Notes: generated by a model from the sequence alone, not told the origin. A stretch of DNA of 48,320 bases from Fibrobacterota bacterium (GCA_023436145.1 JAEZKP010000038.1:1-48320), one strand, 5' to 3'. Numbered from the stretch's first letter, positions 34,114 to 43,279 are shown. Numbers and translations are program-made.

Positions 34114-34723
34114 ACTTAAATATCTCCCAATGTTTTTTAATTCAAATGTTAAGCCAACTTAATCGTTTTAAAAAGAGTTACTCAAATATTGACCTGTTTT
34201 GTTCTTTAATAGTCGATTCTGAAATTTTTGCGGTTTCACACCATATATCAATGAATCAGGATTGATTAAAAATCATCAACGCATAAACCTCCTTTATTTG
34301 TTACTGATATTGGAATCCCATGATTTCAGAATGTTTTTGTAAGGATCACGGCAAAGCAAAAGTGGGTCTGTCACAAACGGCAGTAATGCTCTGGTATCTG
34401 GTAATTTATTACTGGGCTCTCTGTTAAACAAATAACTGCACCGTACCAGATAACTTTTTACTGAACAAGGACTTATGATCACTATTGTTCAAGGTATCCT
34501 AAAACATATTTCAAGTCACAGCAAAAAAGCAAATAATTGCCTGTTGTGAATTTGTGGCTTTTGATCAGGATGGTTTGGAAAAAGTAGAGTTTTAAGAGGT
34601 GTAAAGGGATACTTGGAGGCTCTGCGTTCATCTTTGCGAAACAGAACGATTTTCTTATCAAAAACCCCGGTGTAGCTATACATCTGAATCGTCAATAAAC
34701 AAGAAAACCTGGTTCTGTTAAGT
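34114..34723. other. Intergenic region between beta-helix and GH10 genes
   Basis: About 610 bases. No domain, RNA family or clear promoter was recognised. A minus-strand open frame of 62 codons at 34294-34482 lacks coding character. An arm aacagaac (34640-34647) has a complementary partner gttctgtt (34712-34719), but the loop is too long for a convincing terminator. Confidence 0.5.
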
Positions 34724-35946
34724 CTATCTTGAGACTGGCACTGTTTGGGTTCTGTAAAGATCTCTGCCGGTTATCTCAAGTATATATAAACCTTTTGAAA
34801 GGTTGTTTTGGGGAATAAACAGGCTGGTGAAATTGTTATTAGAAATCGTTTTGTTAACTCCAGACAGTATTCGTCCCTGAGGATCAAAGATTCTCAGCAA
34901 AACAGGGCTTGGCATATTTTCGTAAGTGTATAAAAATCCGCTGCCTGAGTGAAATATGTTAAATGTAAATTGCTTACCGGTCTTTTCGGTATGACCGGCA
35001 GATACGCTGCCCTTATGTTCTGCAACATATTCCCTCAGCCATTTAAGCGCAGGCCGTTCTCTTCCGTTACTTATCAGCTCGGTACCGCTGATCCAGGTTG
35101 GTGGGACATATCCCCACAATGTGACTCCTTTAACCGCCGGATGCTCCCAGAATACAGGAAAGAGGCGCTGGTAATCAGCCAGTTGGGTGTTGTCGTCTCC
35201 TTTTAAATCCAGCTCAGATACATAAATGGGTAATCCTGAAGAAGCAAGGGTATCCAGAGCTTCTCTGATTGTCTGGACCGTTGGTTTGTCTCTTTGGATC
35301 TCATTGGTATGGCATTGAATACCAATACCATCGATAAGGTTTCTTTCTTTCAGAAGCATTATGATTTTCAAATAATTTGCTGCCAGTTTGGCATCGTATT
35401 CGACTTCGAATTCATTAATCAGAAGTTTTGAATCGGGGCAGTACTTTCTAGCAGTTTCAAAAGCCCAGATTACCCAGTCCCATCCAGTTGCACCGGAACC
35501 GCCAAGGGCATTTTTAAATGATGGAGGTTTATTAAGAGGTTCATTAACTACATCGATCATTTCAGTTTGCGGAAATTTCTCTCCATAGCTTTTAGTCCAT
35601 TGTTCCACTTCTTTTTTCTGGTCTGCAGCAGATAATCCACCTATCCATCCTGGTTCCTGGGTTCCCCAGACAAAGGCGTGTTGTTTATAGGGAAGCCTTT
35701 CTGCCTTGTGTAATTATAGGCAGCTGAAATGGCGCTCCAATCCATATTGTTGCGGGATCTTTCCACATTACCCCATTTGCCATTATTTTCCAGGGTCAGC
35801 TGATTCCAGTAATCGGAAAAGTTTGATGAAGGTGCTCCAGAAGCGATATTGCCCAGAAATTTCTCCGCATTTTCTGCAATAGGGTTGCTACTGACCGTTA
35901 TGCTTATAATAAGTACAAAAAAGGTGTAAAAAGTCGCTAACCGCAT
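34724..35946 (-). pseudogene. GH10 endo-beta-1,4-xylanase, split by a one-base frameshift
   Basis: The 5' part (35641-35946) encodes a signal peptide (MRLATFYTFFVLIISITVSS) and the GH10 start, with NFSDYWNQLTLENNGKW and WSAISAAYNYTRQKGFP. Reading then leaves frame at a ggg run (35690-35692, ccc on the coding strand). In the next frame the expected GH10 block continues as YKQHAFVWGTQEPGWIGG and runs on to 34724. One missing base restores an uninterrupted enzyme of about 408 residues. Both catalytic Glu motifs are intact downstream: MIDVVNEPLN (acid/base) and PIYVSELDLKG (nucleophile). The C-terminus carries a Por/T9SS-like domain (LRIFDPQGRIL ... LSKGLYILEITG ... TVPVSR). It is either a recent frameshift or a sequencing error. 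Monocistronic. Confidence 0.85.
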
Positions 35947-35989
35947 AAAAAAGAATGTCTCCTGGAATAACTATCTCTGACCGTTTTTT

Positions 35990-36000
35990 TATAATATAAT
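35990..36000 (+). promoter_or_regulatory. Candidate -10 region of the SMP-30-like gene
   Basis: Two overlapping TATAAT hexamers (35990-35995, 35995-36000) follow a run of seven T, about 60 bases before the ATG at 36060. No good -35 is visible, so an activator or alternative -35 recognition would be needed. Confidence 0.4.
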
Positions 36001-36059
36001 CACAAAGGATATTTAACGGTTCCAGAGATTTAAAAAACAGGATCGATCGGAGAAGTTTT

Positions 36060-37250
36060 ATGAAACCAACAAAACCATTCTTTGTTTCTTTAATTAAGAT
36101 CATTTTCCTCGGAGGGGGAGTAGTTGCCCATACAATCGATCTGCCTTCCAGTTTGGTTGTCCCGGGTGAGGAGGTTAATACATTAACGACAGGGATTAAT
36201 TTCGGAGAGGGACCGGCAGTCGATTCTGAAGGGAATCTCTATTTTTCCGATCGGAATCCCAGCAGAATCTGGAAATTACCTGCCGGAGGAACTGCCACTG
36301 TATACCGTAATCCGGCAAATGGTGCCAATGGAATGGTTTTCGATACGGATGACCGGCTGATTGTATGTGAGAAGAATGGGATAACACGCACCGAAAAAAA
36401 CGGGACTGTAACCACTCTGTTTTCCGCTGATACGTTTGGTTCCGAAGGCCCCAATGATCTGGCACTTACTTCAAATGGATCAATTTTTTTCACCAGCTCG
36501 GTCTGGAATGGCAATGGTAAGGTCTATTACTGGGACTCAGAAACCGGGAGGGTGAAAACCATTTTGTCATTTACAAACCCGCCATTGAACTATCCCAACG
36601 GAATCGAATTCGTGGAAAATAACATGTTTCTTTACATTAACATTACCAGGAAAGATTCGGTAATTAGATATCATCTGGACGAAGATATGAGTATCATCAA
36701 GACTGACGGTTTTTGCAGGACTCCCTCTCCGGACGGACTTGCTATTGATATGAATGGTAATCTTTGGGTGGCCAATACCAATGGAAATCATTCAGTTAGC
36801 GTATTTGACCCAACTGGTAAGAAGCTTGGAAGCATTACTATTGATGGTCAGGAAAGTATCCAGAACTGTGCTTTTGGCGGCCTGGAGAATAAGACACTTT
36901 ATATTACCGGGAAAACAGCTGTTTTCAGTCTCAAAACCATTGTTTCAGGAAGGAGTACAACTGGTCAGATTCCTGTGCAGGTGAAAAGGAGTTTAAACAG
37001 AGGGATAGATGGAGGTGGCTTACTTAATGGTTCCGGTGCATCCATTACCCTATGGACTCTAAATGGTAAAGCCATCGCAAATTATAAACTTACTAATTCA
37101 GGAAGGTTAACAGGTGCGAAGATACCGGAGGTTATAAATAATTTAGTTTTCCCGCTTGCTTCTGGTACTTATTATTATCGATTGAGACAGGATGGGGTCA
37201 GTTTTACTGGTTGTACCCGTTTTGTGGGAAACTCAATGCGGAGCCAGTAA
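36060..37250 (+). CDS. Secreted SMP-30/gluconolactonase-like beta-propeller protein with sorting-like C-terminus
   Basis: 396 residues. The N-terminal signal has a hydrophobic run, IKIIFLGGGVVAHT. A six-bladed SMP-30/gluconolactonase-type propeller follows (about 30-300). Its blade signatures are FGEGPAVDSEGNLYFSD, ANGMVFDTDDRLIVCE, GPNDLALTSNGSIFFT, YPNGIEFVENNMFLYI and SPDGLAIDMNGNLWVA. Glu, Asn and Asp at these blade ends are the usual metal ligands of the family. The C-terminal 80 residues (ITLWTLNGKAIAN ... LASGTYYYRLRQDG) resemble the Por-like domain of neighbouring enzymes. A lactonase acting on oxidised sugars outside the cell is possible but unproven. Divergent from the GH10 gene. 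Confidence 0.8.
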   Translation: MKPTKPFFVSLIKIIFLGGGVVAHTIDLPSSLVVPGEEVNTLTTGINFGEGPAVDSEGNLYFSDRNPSRIWKLPAGGTATVYRNPANGANGMVFDTDDRLIVCEKNGITRTEKNGTVTTLFSADTFGSEGPNDLALTSNGSIFFTSSVWNGNGKVYYWDSETGRVKTILSFTNPPLNYPNGIEFVENNMFLYINITRKDSVIRYHLDEDMSIIKTDGFCRTPSPDGLAIDMNGNLWVANTNGNHSVSVFDPTGKKLGSITIDGQESIQNCAFGGLENKTLYITGKTAVFSLKTIVSGRSTTGQIPVQVKRSLNRGIDGGGLLNGSGASITLWTLNGKAIANYKLTNSGRLTGAKIPEVINNLVFPLASGTYYYRLRQDGVSFTGCTRFVGNSMRSQ

Positions 37251-37377
37251 AAACTGAGAAGCAGCTGATCTGCAGTAATTTGGATGGTCATTGTGGGCAT
37301 TTTACGCTACACTTTTTTAAGGGATGCAGATCGATTTTCCTACACCTGAGGCTCTTTTTTTCTATATTAGCGGGAAT

Positions 37378-38187
37378 ATGAAACCGGTTAAAGAGTATCT
37401 GGAGTATCGGACGTTTTTAAAGGATTTTTATCTGTTTAAAAAGCAGGAAAATCCGGTTTTTTCATTGCGTTATATGGGAAGCAAGGTGTCGGTAGACCCC
37501 TCGCATCTGCTCAAAATTTTCCAGCTCCGACGTCATATTGGAAATAATTTAATCGAGCCGTTTGTAATCCACTGTGGTTTAAGCGGTACAGATGCGGAGT
37601 ATTTTGCAAACCTGGTCAGATTTAATAAAGCTAAGACTGAGAGAGATAGAAGAGCCTATTACGAGCGGTTAGTTCTACTCAGAGATGTTAACCCACAGGT
37701 TTTGAATAAAAATCAGTATGAATTTTATACAAAGTGGTATTATTCTGCCATACTGACTTTGCTTGACTACTATCCATTCAGTGGTGATTATGCTGAACTG
37801 GCAGAGAAGCTTTCTCCTGCAATCAGTGAAGCAAGGGCACGCAAATCGATTCGATTGTTAAGTAATCTGGGACTGATACGCAAGAACTCCGGTGGTACCT
37901 GGGAATTGACTCACAAGATAATTACCAATGGAGAACAGTGCCGCTTGCTTGCGGTTAAGACTTTTCAGGAAGCAACAATGCAACTGGCTATCCAATCTTT
38001 ACACCGGCATCCCGCGGAAAAACGCAATATTTCCACAGTAACTGTAACTATTGCTGAAAAAAAACTGGATCAGATAAATCGGATTATAGCTCAATTCCGG
38101 GAGAGTATACTGAAAGTAGCACGCGATGAAACTGAACCGGATAAAGTGTATCAACTCAATATTCAGTTTTTCCCATTGACTAAGTAA
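37378..38187 (+). CDS. TIGR02147-family (Fibrobacter paralogous family) putative regulatory protein
   Basis: About 269 residues from ATG 37378, whose start MKPVKEYLEYRTFLKDFY matches the usual N-terminus of this family. A longer frame back to 37324 is possible but lacks a good ribosome-binding site. Recognisable blocks are FSLRYMGSKVSVDPSHLLKI (N-terminal helix-turn-helix-like), FVIHCGLSGTDAEYFANLV, and a winged-helix-like C-terminal half (ARARKSIRLLSNLGLIRKNS; WELTHKIITNGE). No signal or membrane segment. The family is multicopy in Fibrobacter and is thought to be regulatory from its architecture; no function is established to my knowledge. It sits one base before the next gene, implying tight translational coupling. 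Confidence 0.82.
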   Translation: MKPVKEYLEYRTFLKDFYLFKKQENPVFSLRYMGSKVSVDPSHLLKIFQLRRHIGNNLIEPFVIHCGLSGTDAEYFANLVRFNKAKTERDRRAYYERLVLLRDVNPQVLNKNQYEFYTKWYYSAILTLLDYYPFSGDYAELAEKLSPAISEARARKSIRLLSNLGLIRKNSGGTWELTHKIITNGEQCRLLAVKTFQEATMQLAIQSLHRHPAEKRNISTVTVTIAEKKLDQINRIIAQFRESILKVARDETEPDKVYQLNIQFFPLTK

Positions 38188-38188
38188 A

Positions 38189-39859
38189 ATGATTATGGCT
38201 ATACATGTGAAAAATATTTTAACAAATATATTTCTTCTTTTGGTATTCTGCCTGTTATACTGTTCTGAAAAGCTGGCCGGAGCAGGTTCTGAAACAACCA
38301 ACAGCATAACCGGATATGTTGTAAACAGGGACGGGACTGTGGCCGCTCAAATCACGATCCGGCTCTTTTCGTCCGATTCTGATCCTTATGAAATTGATAC
38401 CGCCAGCCATTCATTTACAACACAGACCGATGAGCGTGGACAGTATAAATTTGAAAAGATTTCTGCAGGAAGTTATTCCATAATTGCCAGAAATCAAAAT
38501 CGTACAATGTGTGCCAGAGTCACTGATATTGAAGTGGATACTTTCGAGCGGCATCTTGAGCTTGCAGATTGCAGTCTGGATTCTGCTGGAACACTTATGG
38601 TTGATTTTTCAGTAGGTGCAGACACATTTTCGGGGTATTGTTATATTCCGGGTACTGATATCTACTCCTTTATCGATTCGACTAAGATAGTAAAGCTTAA
38701 CCTTATACCTGCAGGATTAATTAATTCCCTGATATTTGTATCTTCATCTGATTCTGCAAAAAGGGTTCTTCGAAGTTCTGTGACCATTGAACCCGGAGAG
38801 TCTGTCAGGATTAATAATCCTGGGTGGAGATACTCCAGAAAAATTGGTTTTAACACTTCTTCGACAGGAGCAGGTATTACCGGTGATCTTTTTAATATTG
38901 CAGTGTTATTGCGGCTAAACAGAGATAATTTCAAATTTTCTGAGGCATCAGCCTCCGGTGAGGATATTCTGTTTACTACAATTGACAATAGAAGATTGGT
39001 GTCTGAGATTGAGGGATGGGATCCGGTTTCAGAACATGCTGAGATATGGTTACTCATGGATACGCTAAGGGGCAATAGTACAGATCAATCTATTATTATG
39101 TACTGGGGAAATGAGAATGTATCATTTGATCAGAACCGTTCAGGAGTATTCGATACATCCGCGGGTTTTCAGGGGGTTTGGCATTTAAACGAGGAGGAAA
39201 AGGACTCGGTAAGAGATGCCACTGTAAATCGTTATCACGGTGTTTCGCCTGATTCGGCAATTCCCTCCAGAGTTTCTGGAATTATTGGGTATGCACGGAA
39301 TTTTGATGGGATCAGAAGTTTTATCACCATGCCCAATACTGCAAAAAGCAGAATCAATTTTGAGAGAAACAGCCATTACACCGTATCTGCATGGGTGTAC
39401 GTGAAAAATCATGATGATCTGTCCCATGTAATAGTCTCCAAAGGCAATACTCAGTATTTCTTATGGCACACGTCAATACATCTCAATACTGCACTCTGGG
39501 AGTTTGCCGATTACCGTAACGAATCCGGTTGGGATCTGGCGGTAACAGGGATGTTAACTGGCGAATGGGTATATGTTGCCGGAGTGCATGATGACACTTC
39601 ACATGTGCTATATATCAATGGAGAACGTGTCGATACGCTTATTGATTATCCTTTCAATATGGCCCGAAATGATCAGTCCGACCTGATGATTGGCCGCTTT
39701 GCTCAGATCATGGCATCTCCCAATAGAGATGAGGGCTATTGCTATTTCAACGGTATTATTGACGAGGTGCAAATCAGCGATGTCGCCAGAAGCGAGGAAT
39801 GGATCAGGCTTTCCTACAAAAATCAGAACAGAAACGATTTACTTATTTACTTCCCGTAA
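38189..39859 (+). CDS. Surface/secreted protein with carboxypeptidase-regulatory-like, DUF2341 and LamG domains
   Basis: 556 residues (or 554 from the ATG at 38195). The N-terminal hydrophobic segment (NIFLLLVFCLLYCSEK) could be a lipoprotein signal, but Tyr before Cys is not a canonical lipobox. Domains: a CarboxypepD_reg-like Ig fold (about 38-125; ITGYVVNRDGT, DERGQYKFEKISAGSYSI), a DUF2341-like module (about 205-300; WRYSRKIGFNT ... IIMYWGN) and a LamG/concanavalin-like module (about 330-545; GVWHLNEEEKDS, YTVSAWVYVKN, YFNGIIDEVQISDVAR). Such proteins bind glycans at the cell surface. Its coupling to a TIGR02147 gene upstream and an acetylesterase gene 15 bp downstream suggests a dedicated polysaccharide sensing or binding module. 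Confidence 0.8.
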   Translation: MIMAIHVKNILTNIFLLLVFCLLYCSEKLAGAGSETTNSITGYVVNRDGTVAAQITIRLFSSDSDPYEIDTASHSFTTQTDERGQYKFEKISAGSYSIIARNQNRTMCARVTDIEVDTFERHLELADCSLDSAGTLMVDFSVGADTFSGYCYIPGTDIYSFIDSTKIVKLNLIPAGLINSLIFVSSSDSAKRVLRSSVTIEPGESVRINNPGWRYSRKIGFNTSSTGAGITGDLFNIAVLLRLNRDNFKFSEASASGEDILFTTIDNRRLVSEIEGWDPVSEHAEIWLLMDTLRGNSTDQSIIMYWGNENVSFDQNRSGVFDTSAGFQGVWHLNEEEKDSVRDATVNRYHGVSPDSAIPSRVSGIIGYARNFDGIRSFITMPNTAKSRINFERNSHYTVSAWVYVKNHDDLSHVIVSKGNTQYFLWHTSIHLNTALWEFADYRNESGWDLAVTGMLTGEWVYVAGVHDDTSHVLYINGERVDTLIDYPFNMARNDQSDLMIGRFAQIMASPNRDEGYCYFNGIIDEVQISDVARSEEWIRLSYKNQNRNDLLIYFP

Positions 39860-39874
39860 ATAAAAGGAGGTTTT

Positions 39875-40954
39875 ATGTCCACAAAAGAATTAACATTTTC
39901 ACATCCGGCAGGAAAACTCAGGTGTGCAACTTTTCTGGTTATGCTGGCTTTTTCATTGTCTTTCGGTAAAACAGATCTTCTGGTGTTTCTGCTTTCCGGT
40001 CAATCCAACATGTGTGGTGCCGGGCTGGTAAGCGAACTTCCTTCTGAACTTAACAAACCGCATGATAGTGTTCTTATCTATCTGGCATCAGAAGGGGATG
40101 CATCCAAAAAGGGTAAGTGGTTGACGCTTGAGCCAGGGTTTGGAAGTTCTATGTTGCCACAGCAGCCAAACCAGGGGAAACCGTGTTTTGGACCGGAACT
40201 GCCATTCGGAAAAACAATAAGCGATTCGTTGCCTGCTGTTAAAATCGCCATCATAAAAGATGCTGTATCTGGTACTTCGTTGGCTGAATCAAATAACGGA
40301 TGGAGGCCACCCAGCTCCGGAGGTACAGTGGGTTCGCTTTATTCCAACATGATGAAACATATCAAAGATGCGCTTGGTTCTCTGGATACATCCAAATACA
40401 CGATTCATATGGGTGGTTTTGTCTGGCTTCAGGGGGAATTTGATGCGATGAATAGTTCCCAAGCAAATGCTTACGAAACTAATCTAACCAATCTGATTAA
40501 AGACATACGGGATACGTTGAACACCGAAGATCTTCCGGTGATTCTTCCAATGATCGATGTGCAGAGCGTTTGGTCGCAAAATGCTAAAGTCCGTGCAGCA
40601 GATATTGCTGTCAGAAATAAGCTGAAAAATGTCGATACACTGGATACCAAGGGATTTGAAACTGATGGAATCCATTACAAGGCGAAGGGAGTGATAAAGA
40701 TCGGCAGAATCGCGGCTGAACGATGGCTCAATATGCACTATTTTGCTCCTGTTCCAGTAATTTCTGTATCCAGAAACACCTCGAGACCTATAGCAATATT
40801 TAACGGAGAGTTGTCGTTTTTTGATTGTGCGGGCAGAAAAATCAACCTCTCCAAAAACCGGATTTTAAATGGTAATCACAACATTTCTTCTGGTTTTCTT
40901 CTTATCGGGAAGAATGAAACCGGTTATCATAAGAAATTGAATGTGACACGCTGA
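39875..40954 (+). CDS. Secreted SGNH carbohydrate acetylesterase (SASA/CE6-like), second paralogue
   Basis: 359 residues with a strong ribosome-binding site (aaaggagg). The signal segment CATFLVMLAFSLSFGKT is followed by block I, VFLLSGQSNMCGAG, with catalytic Ser44. WLQGEFDAMN and TDGIHYKAKGVIKIG supply the remaining SGNH/SASA blocks with the catalytic His. It differs from the esterase at 28736-29770 by an insertion around GFGSSMLPQQPNQGKPCFGPELPFG, so substrate preference may differ. The C-terminus (ELSFFDCAGRKINLSKN ... SSGFLLIGKN ... KLNVTR) is a short Por-like domain. It is the third gene of the TIGR02147-LamG-esterase operon, and a hairpin terminator follows. Confidence 0.85.
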   Translation: MSTKELTFSHPAGKLRCATFLVMLAFSLSFGKTDLLVFLLSGQSNMCGAGLVSELPSELNKPHDSVLIYLASEGDASKKGKWLTLEPGFGSSMLPQQPNQGKPCFGPELPFGKTISDSLPAVKIAIIKDAVSGTSLAESNNGWRPPSSGGTVGSLYSNMMKHIKDALGSLDTSKYTIHMGGFVWLQGEFDAMNSSQANAYETNLTNLIKDIRDTLNTEDLPVILPMIDVQSVWSQNAKVRAADIAVRNKLKNVDTLDTKGFETDGIHYKAKGVIKIGRIAAERWLNMHYFAPVPVISVSRNTSRPIAIFNGELSFFDCAGRKINLSKNRILNGNHNISSGFLLIGKNETGYHKKLNVTR

Positions 40955-41457
40955 AACTACCTGTAAAGGACTACTTAAGGTTATTTGATACACATAAGTG
41001 GCTCAGAAACTAAGTTTTCTGAGTCGCTTACTTTATATTCTCTTTGTGGACATCACTTTAGCTTCGGATAAGATATTTTCGCTATAGGTTTACATGCAAT
41101 CATCTGAAATGGCAAATTTTCAGAGTTTGACAAAAGTACAGGAGATTGTGATTTTGGGCTTGTTCTTGATAATTCTTTCCTGGCCAGGTTCCAATCGAAG
41201 GTTGTACACAGCAGGTGTACGGTAAATTATAATAAACACAATAAATTATTACCTATACATAGTATTATCCGCTATATTGAAAACTATATAGAAAAAAGCC
41301 TTGTTGTTCTTCGATAATTCTTCTCACAGGGGCAGTTTTTAATTCAAGGTCAAAAAAGTTGTTGTTGGGTAAAGGCAGCCATAGTTAAGCGGATAATCAA
41401 AAAGATCGTCATAGGATTACACAAGAAAATACATGCATAAAGAAGATGGAGGCAGGA
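40955..41457. other. Intergenic region upstream of the first CE15 gene
   Basis: About 500 bases without a gene, including the terminator at 40995-41030. Short palindromes are visible: cctggccagg (41179-41188), gtacac-gtgtac (41204-41220) and ctatat-atatag (41272-41291). These are possible operator sites, but none matches a recognised regulator motif. Confidence 0.45.
40995..41030 (+). terminator. Terminator hairpin of the TIGR02147-LamG-esterase operon
   Basis: A 15-bp stem taagtggctcagaaa / tttctgagtcgctta with two G-U pairs and a 6-base loop, followed by a T-rich ctttatattctcttt. Confidence 0.75.
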
Positions 41458-43203
41458 ATGTTAAGAAAAATCGGTTGGGTATTACTTAGCGGAACTTCAC
41501 TGCTTTTTGCTGCACCTTCAGAAGTCTCACTGAAGGGGACGGTAAAAAAAGCAGATGGAACTGCAATTAGTGGAGCAAAAGTGTATCTGGCCAGTGATAC
41601 ATCCAAAAAAGTTACTACGGGTAATGATGGCAAATTTTCACTGGAGATTGTTAAAACAGCCAAACCTTATGATATTAATGTGCAGAAATCGGTTGAAGTT
41701 TCCGGACAGGGAGCATCACTTTGTTTTTCGGTTAACACCGCTATTTCCAATGGATCGGTTACACTTTTTTCCGGAAATGGAAGGATTGTAAAAAACATCG
41801 TATTAAAGAATCTTTCAGCCGGCTCACATAGTGTTCCGTTGGTGGGAATAAGTAACGGTTTTTATGTTCTGCAGATTGCTATGGGAGATCAGACTGTACG
41901 AAGAAGAGTTATAACAGCGGGATCGGAAGTATACATTTCAGAATATGAAACCAAAAAAGGTGAAACTCGTTCGGGGGGGAAGCTGGCTAAAATTACGGCT
42001 GCAGTTGATACGCTAATAGCCACTAAAGAAGGTTTTGTTACTAAGAGGACTGCTGTTGATGCTTATGTAAAAGAGGGTATTGAGATTGTTTTGGACACGG
42101 AAGGCACTACAGTATGTGAAGTTCCTGATTTACCATCAGCCTCTTCCTTAACTTACAACAATTCCAAAATGCCTGACCCTTTTACGTTTAAATTTATGAA
42201 CCTTCCTAGGGTAACTACAAAGGCACAATGGGAGTGCAGACGAGCAGAGATTCTGGCTATGGCTCAGGAGTATCTCTATGGTCATTTGCCTCCGAAACCA
42301 GAGAGTGTAACCGGTACGGTGAGTGGTGGCAAAATAACGGTCAATATGAAACAAGGCTCCAAAACATCATCATTTTCGGTTACTGCCAGCGGTTCTGGCG
42401 ACATTCTGGTGATTGATTTCTCTTCAGGAGCACCTTCACCTTCTGGTGCCCGTAAAGCCAGTCTTACTCCTTCTACTATTTTGGACATTATGAAATCACT
42501 TTATGGCAGTACCGATGCGGGTACCTGTATAGCTGCAGCCTGGGGGGTTGGTCGTATAATTGATGTGCTCGAACTTAATCCAGATGGCGGAATTGATGCA
42601 ACAAAGGTTGTGACCACCGGATGTTCTTTCGCCGGAAAGTTTGCACTTGCTGCAGGCGTATTTGAACCTAGAGTTGGGCTCTGTGTTCCCGTGGAATCGG
42701 GAGCAGTTGGTACCTCATCCTGGCGGGTATCAAAATCGTATGGTGGTGACAATTCAAATGCTAATTGTCAGGATATACAACATCTTGAGCAGAACTGGCT
42801 TGGAACTGTTGCTGGACCATTCCGCAACGGGCAGGTAAATATAAATAAACTACCGTTTGATCAGCACGAGGTCATGGCTCTTCGCGCTCCACGTCCGATG
42901 ATCGCTTTCAATAACTACAAGGAATGGAAATGGCTTTGTGCAAAAGGCAATGTTGCGGCGGCACAGGGGTGTCATTGGATCTATAAAGCACTGGGAGCTT
43001 CCGACAATTTCGGATTTGCCGAATCAGAATTTGATCATGGCCATTGCCAATTTCCCAACGAGCACAAGTCGGAGGTTCAGGCATTCTATGATAAGTTTCT
43101 GAACGGGAAATCTGATACCAACACAAAGATAATGAGATGGCATAGTTCAATGCAAGAAACCGAAAAATGGTTCGATTGGGACACGACTGTAGTGCTTCAG
43201 TAA
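41458..43203 (+). CDS. CE15-like glucuronoyl esterase with altered nucleophile motif and internal sorting-like domain
   Basis: Start at ATG 41458 with ggagg just upstream, giving 581 residues. The signal peptide ends near LLFAAP. A CarboxypepD_reg-like domain (about 24-75) and a module resembling Por/T9SS C-terminal domains (about 82-160; GSVTLFSGNGRIVKN ... ISNGFYVLQIAMG) precede the alpha/beta-hydrolase CE15 domain (about 215-570). The nucleophile motif is GCSFAGK (Ser390); CE15 enzymes normally have GCSRxGK, so the oxyanion-site Arg is Phe here. VPVESGA supplies the usual Glu and DHGHCQFP the catalytic His. Compared with the paralogue at 46228-48093, about 30 residues are missing before WGVGRIIDVLE. 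Activity on lignin-glucuronoxylan esters is therefore uncertain. A strong terminator follows. Confidence 0.8.
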   Translation: MLRKIGWVLLSGTSLLFAAPSEVSLKGTVKKADGTAISGAKVYLASDTSKKVTTGNDGKFSLEIVKTAKPYDINVQKSVEVSGQGASLCFSVNTAISNGSVTLFSGNGRIVKNIVLKNLSAGSHSVPLVGISNGFYVLQIAMGDQTVRRRVITAGSEVYISEYETKKGETRSGGKLAKITAAVDTLIATKEGFVTKRTAVDAYVKEGIEIVLDTEGTTVCEVPDLPSASSLTYNNSKMPDPFTFKFMNLPRVTTKAQWECRRAEILAMAQEYLYGHLPPKPESVTGTVSGGKITVNMKQGSKTSSFSVTASGSGDILVIDFSSGAPSPSGARKASLTPSTILDIMKSLYGSTDAGTCIAAAWGVGRIIDVLELNPDGGIDATKVVTTGCSFAGKFALAAGVFEPRVGLCVPVESGAVGTSSWRVSKSYGGDNSNANCQDIQHLEQNWLGTVAGPFRNGQVNINKLPFDQHEVMALRAPRPMIAFNNYKEWKWLCAKGNVAAAQGCHWIYKALGASDNFGFAESEFDHGHCQFPNEHKSEVQAFYDKFLNGKSDTNTKIMRWHSSMQETEKWFDWDTTVVLQ

Positions 43204-43239
43204 ATTGCGTTAATTACAAATATTTTATCTATTGATAAT

Positions 43240-43276
43240 GAGCATTTAAGGCTGTCGGGCTTTAAATGCTCTTTTT
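43240..43276 (+). terminator. Rho-independent terminator after the first CE15 gene
   Basis: The stem gagcatttaa / ttaaatgctc extends by a G-U and two G-C pairs to 13 bp around a 6-base loop, and is followed by five T residues. A group II intron 5' end begins four bases after the T-run. Confidence 0.9.
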
Positions 43277-43279
43277 ATT

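Noticed and set aside
34294..34482. 62-codon minus-strand open frame
   Set aside because: No coding features; a chance frame in A/T-rich intergenic sequence.
42908..43150. 80-codon minus-strand frame within the first CE15 gene
   Set aside because: Antisense shadow of a gene with clear esterase motifs.
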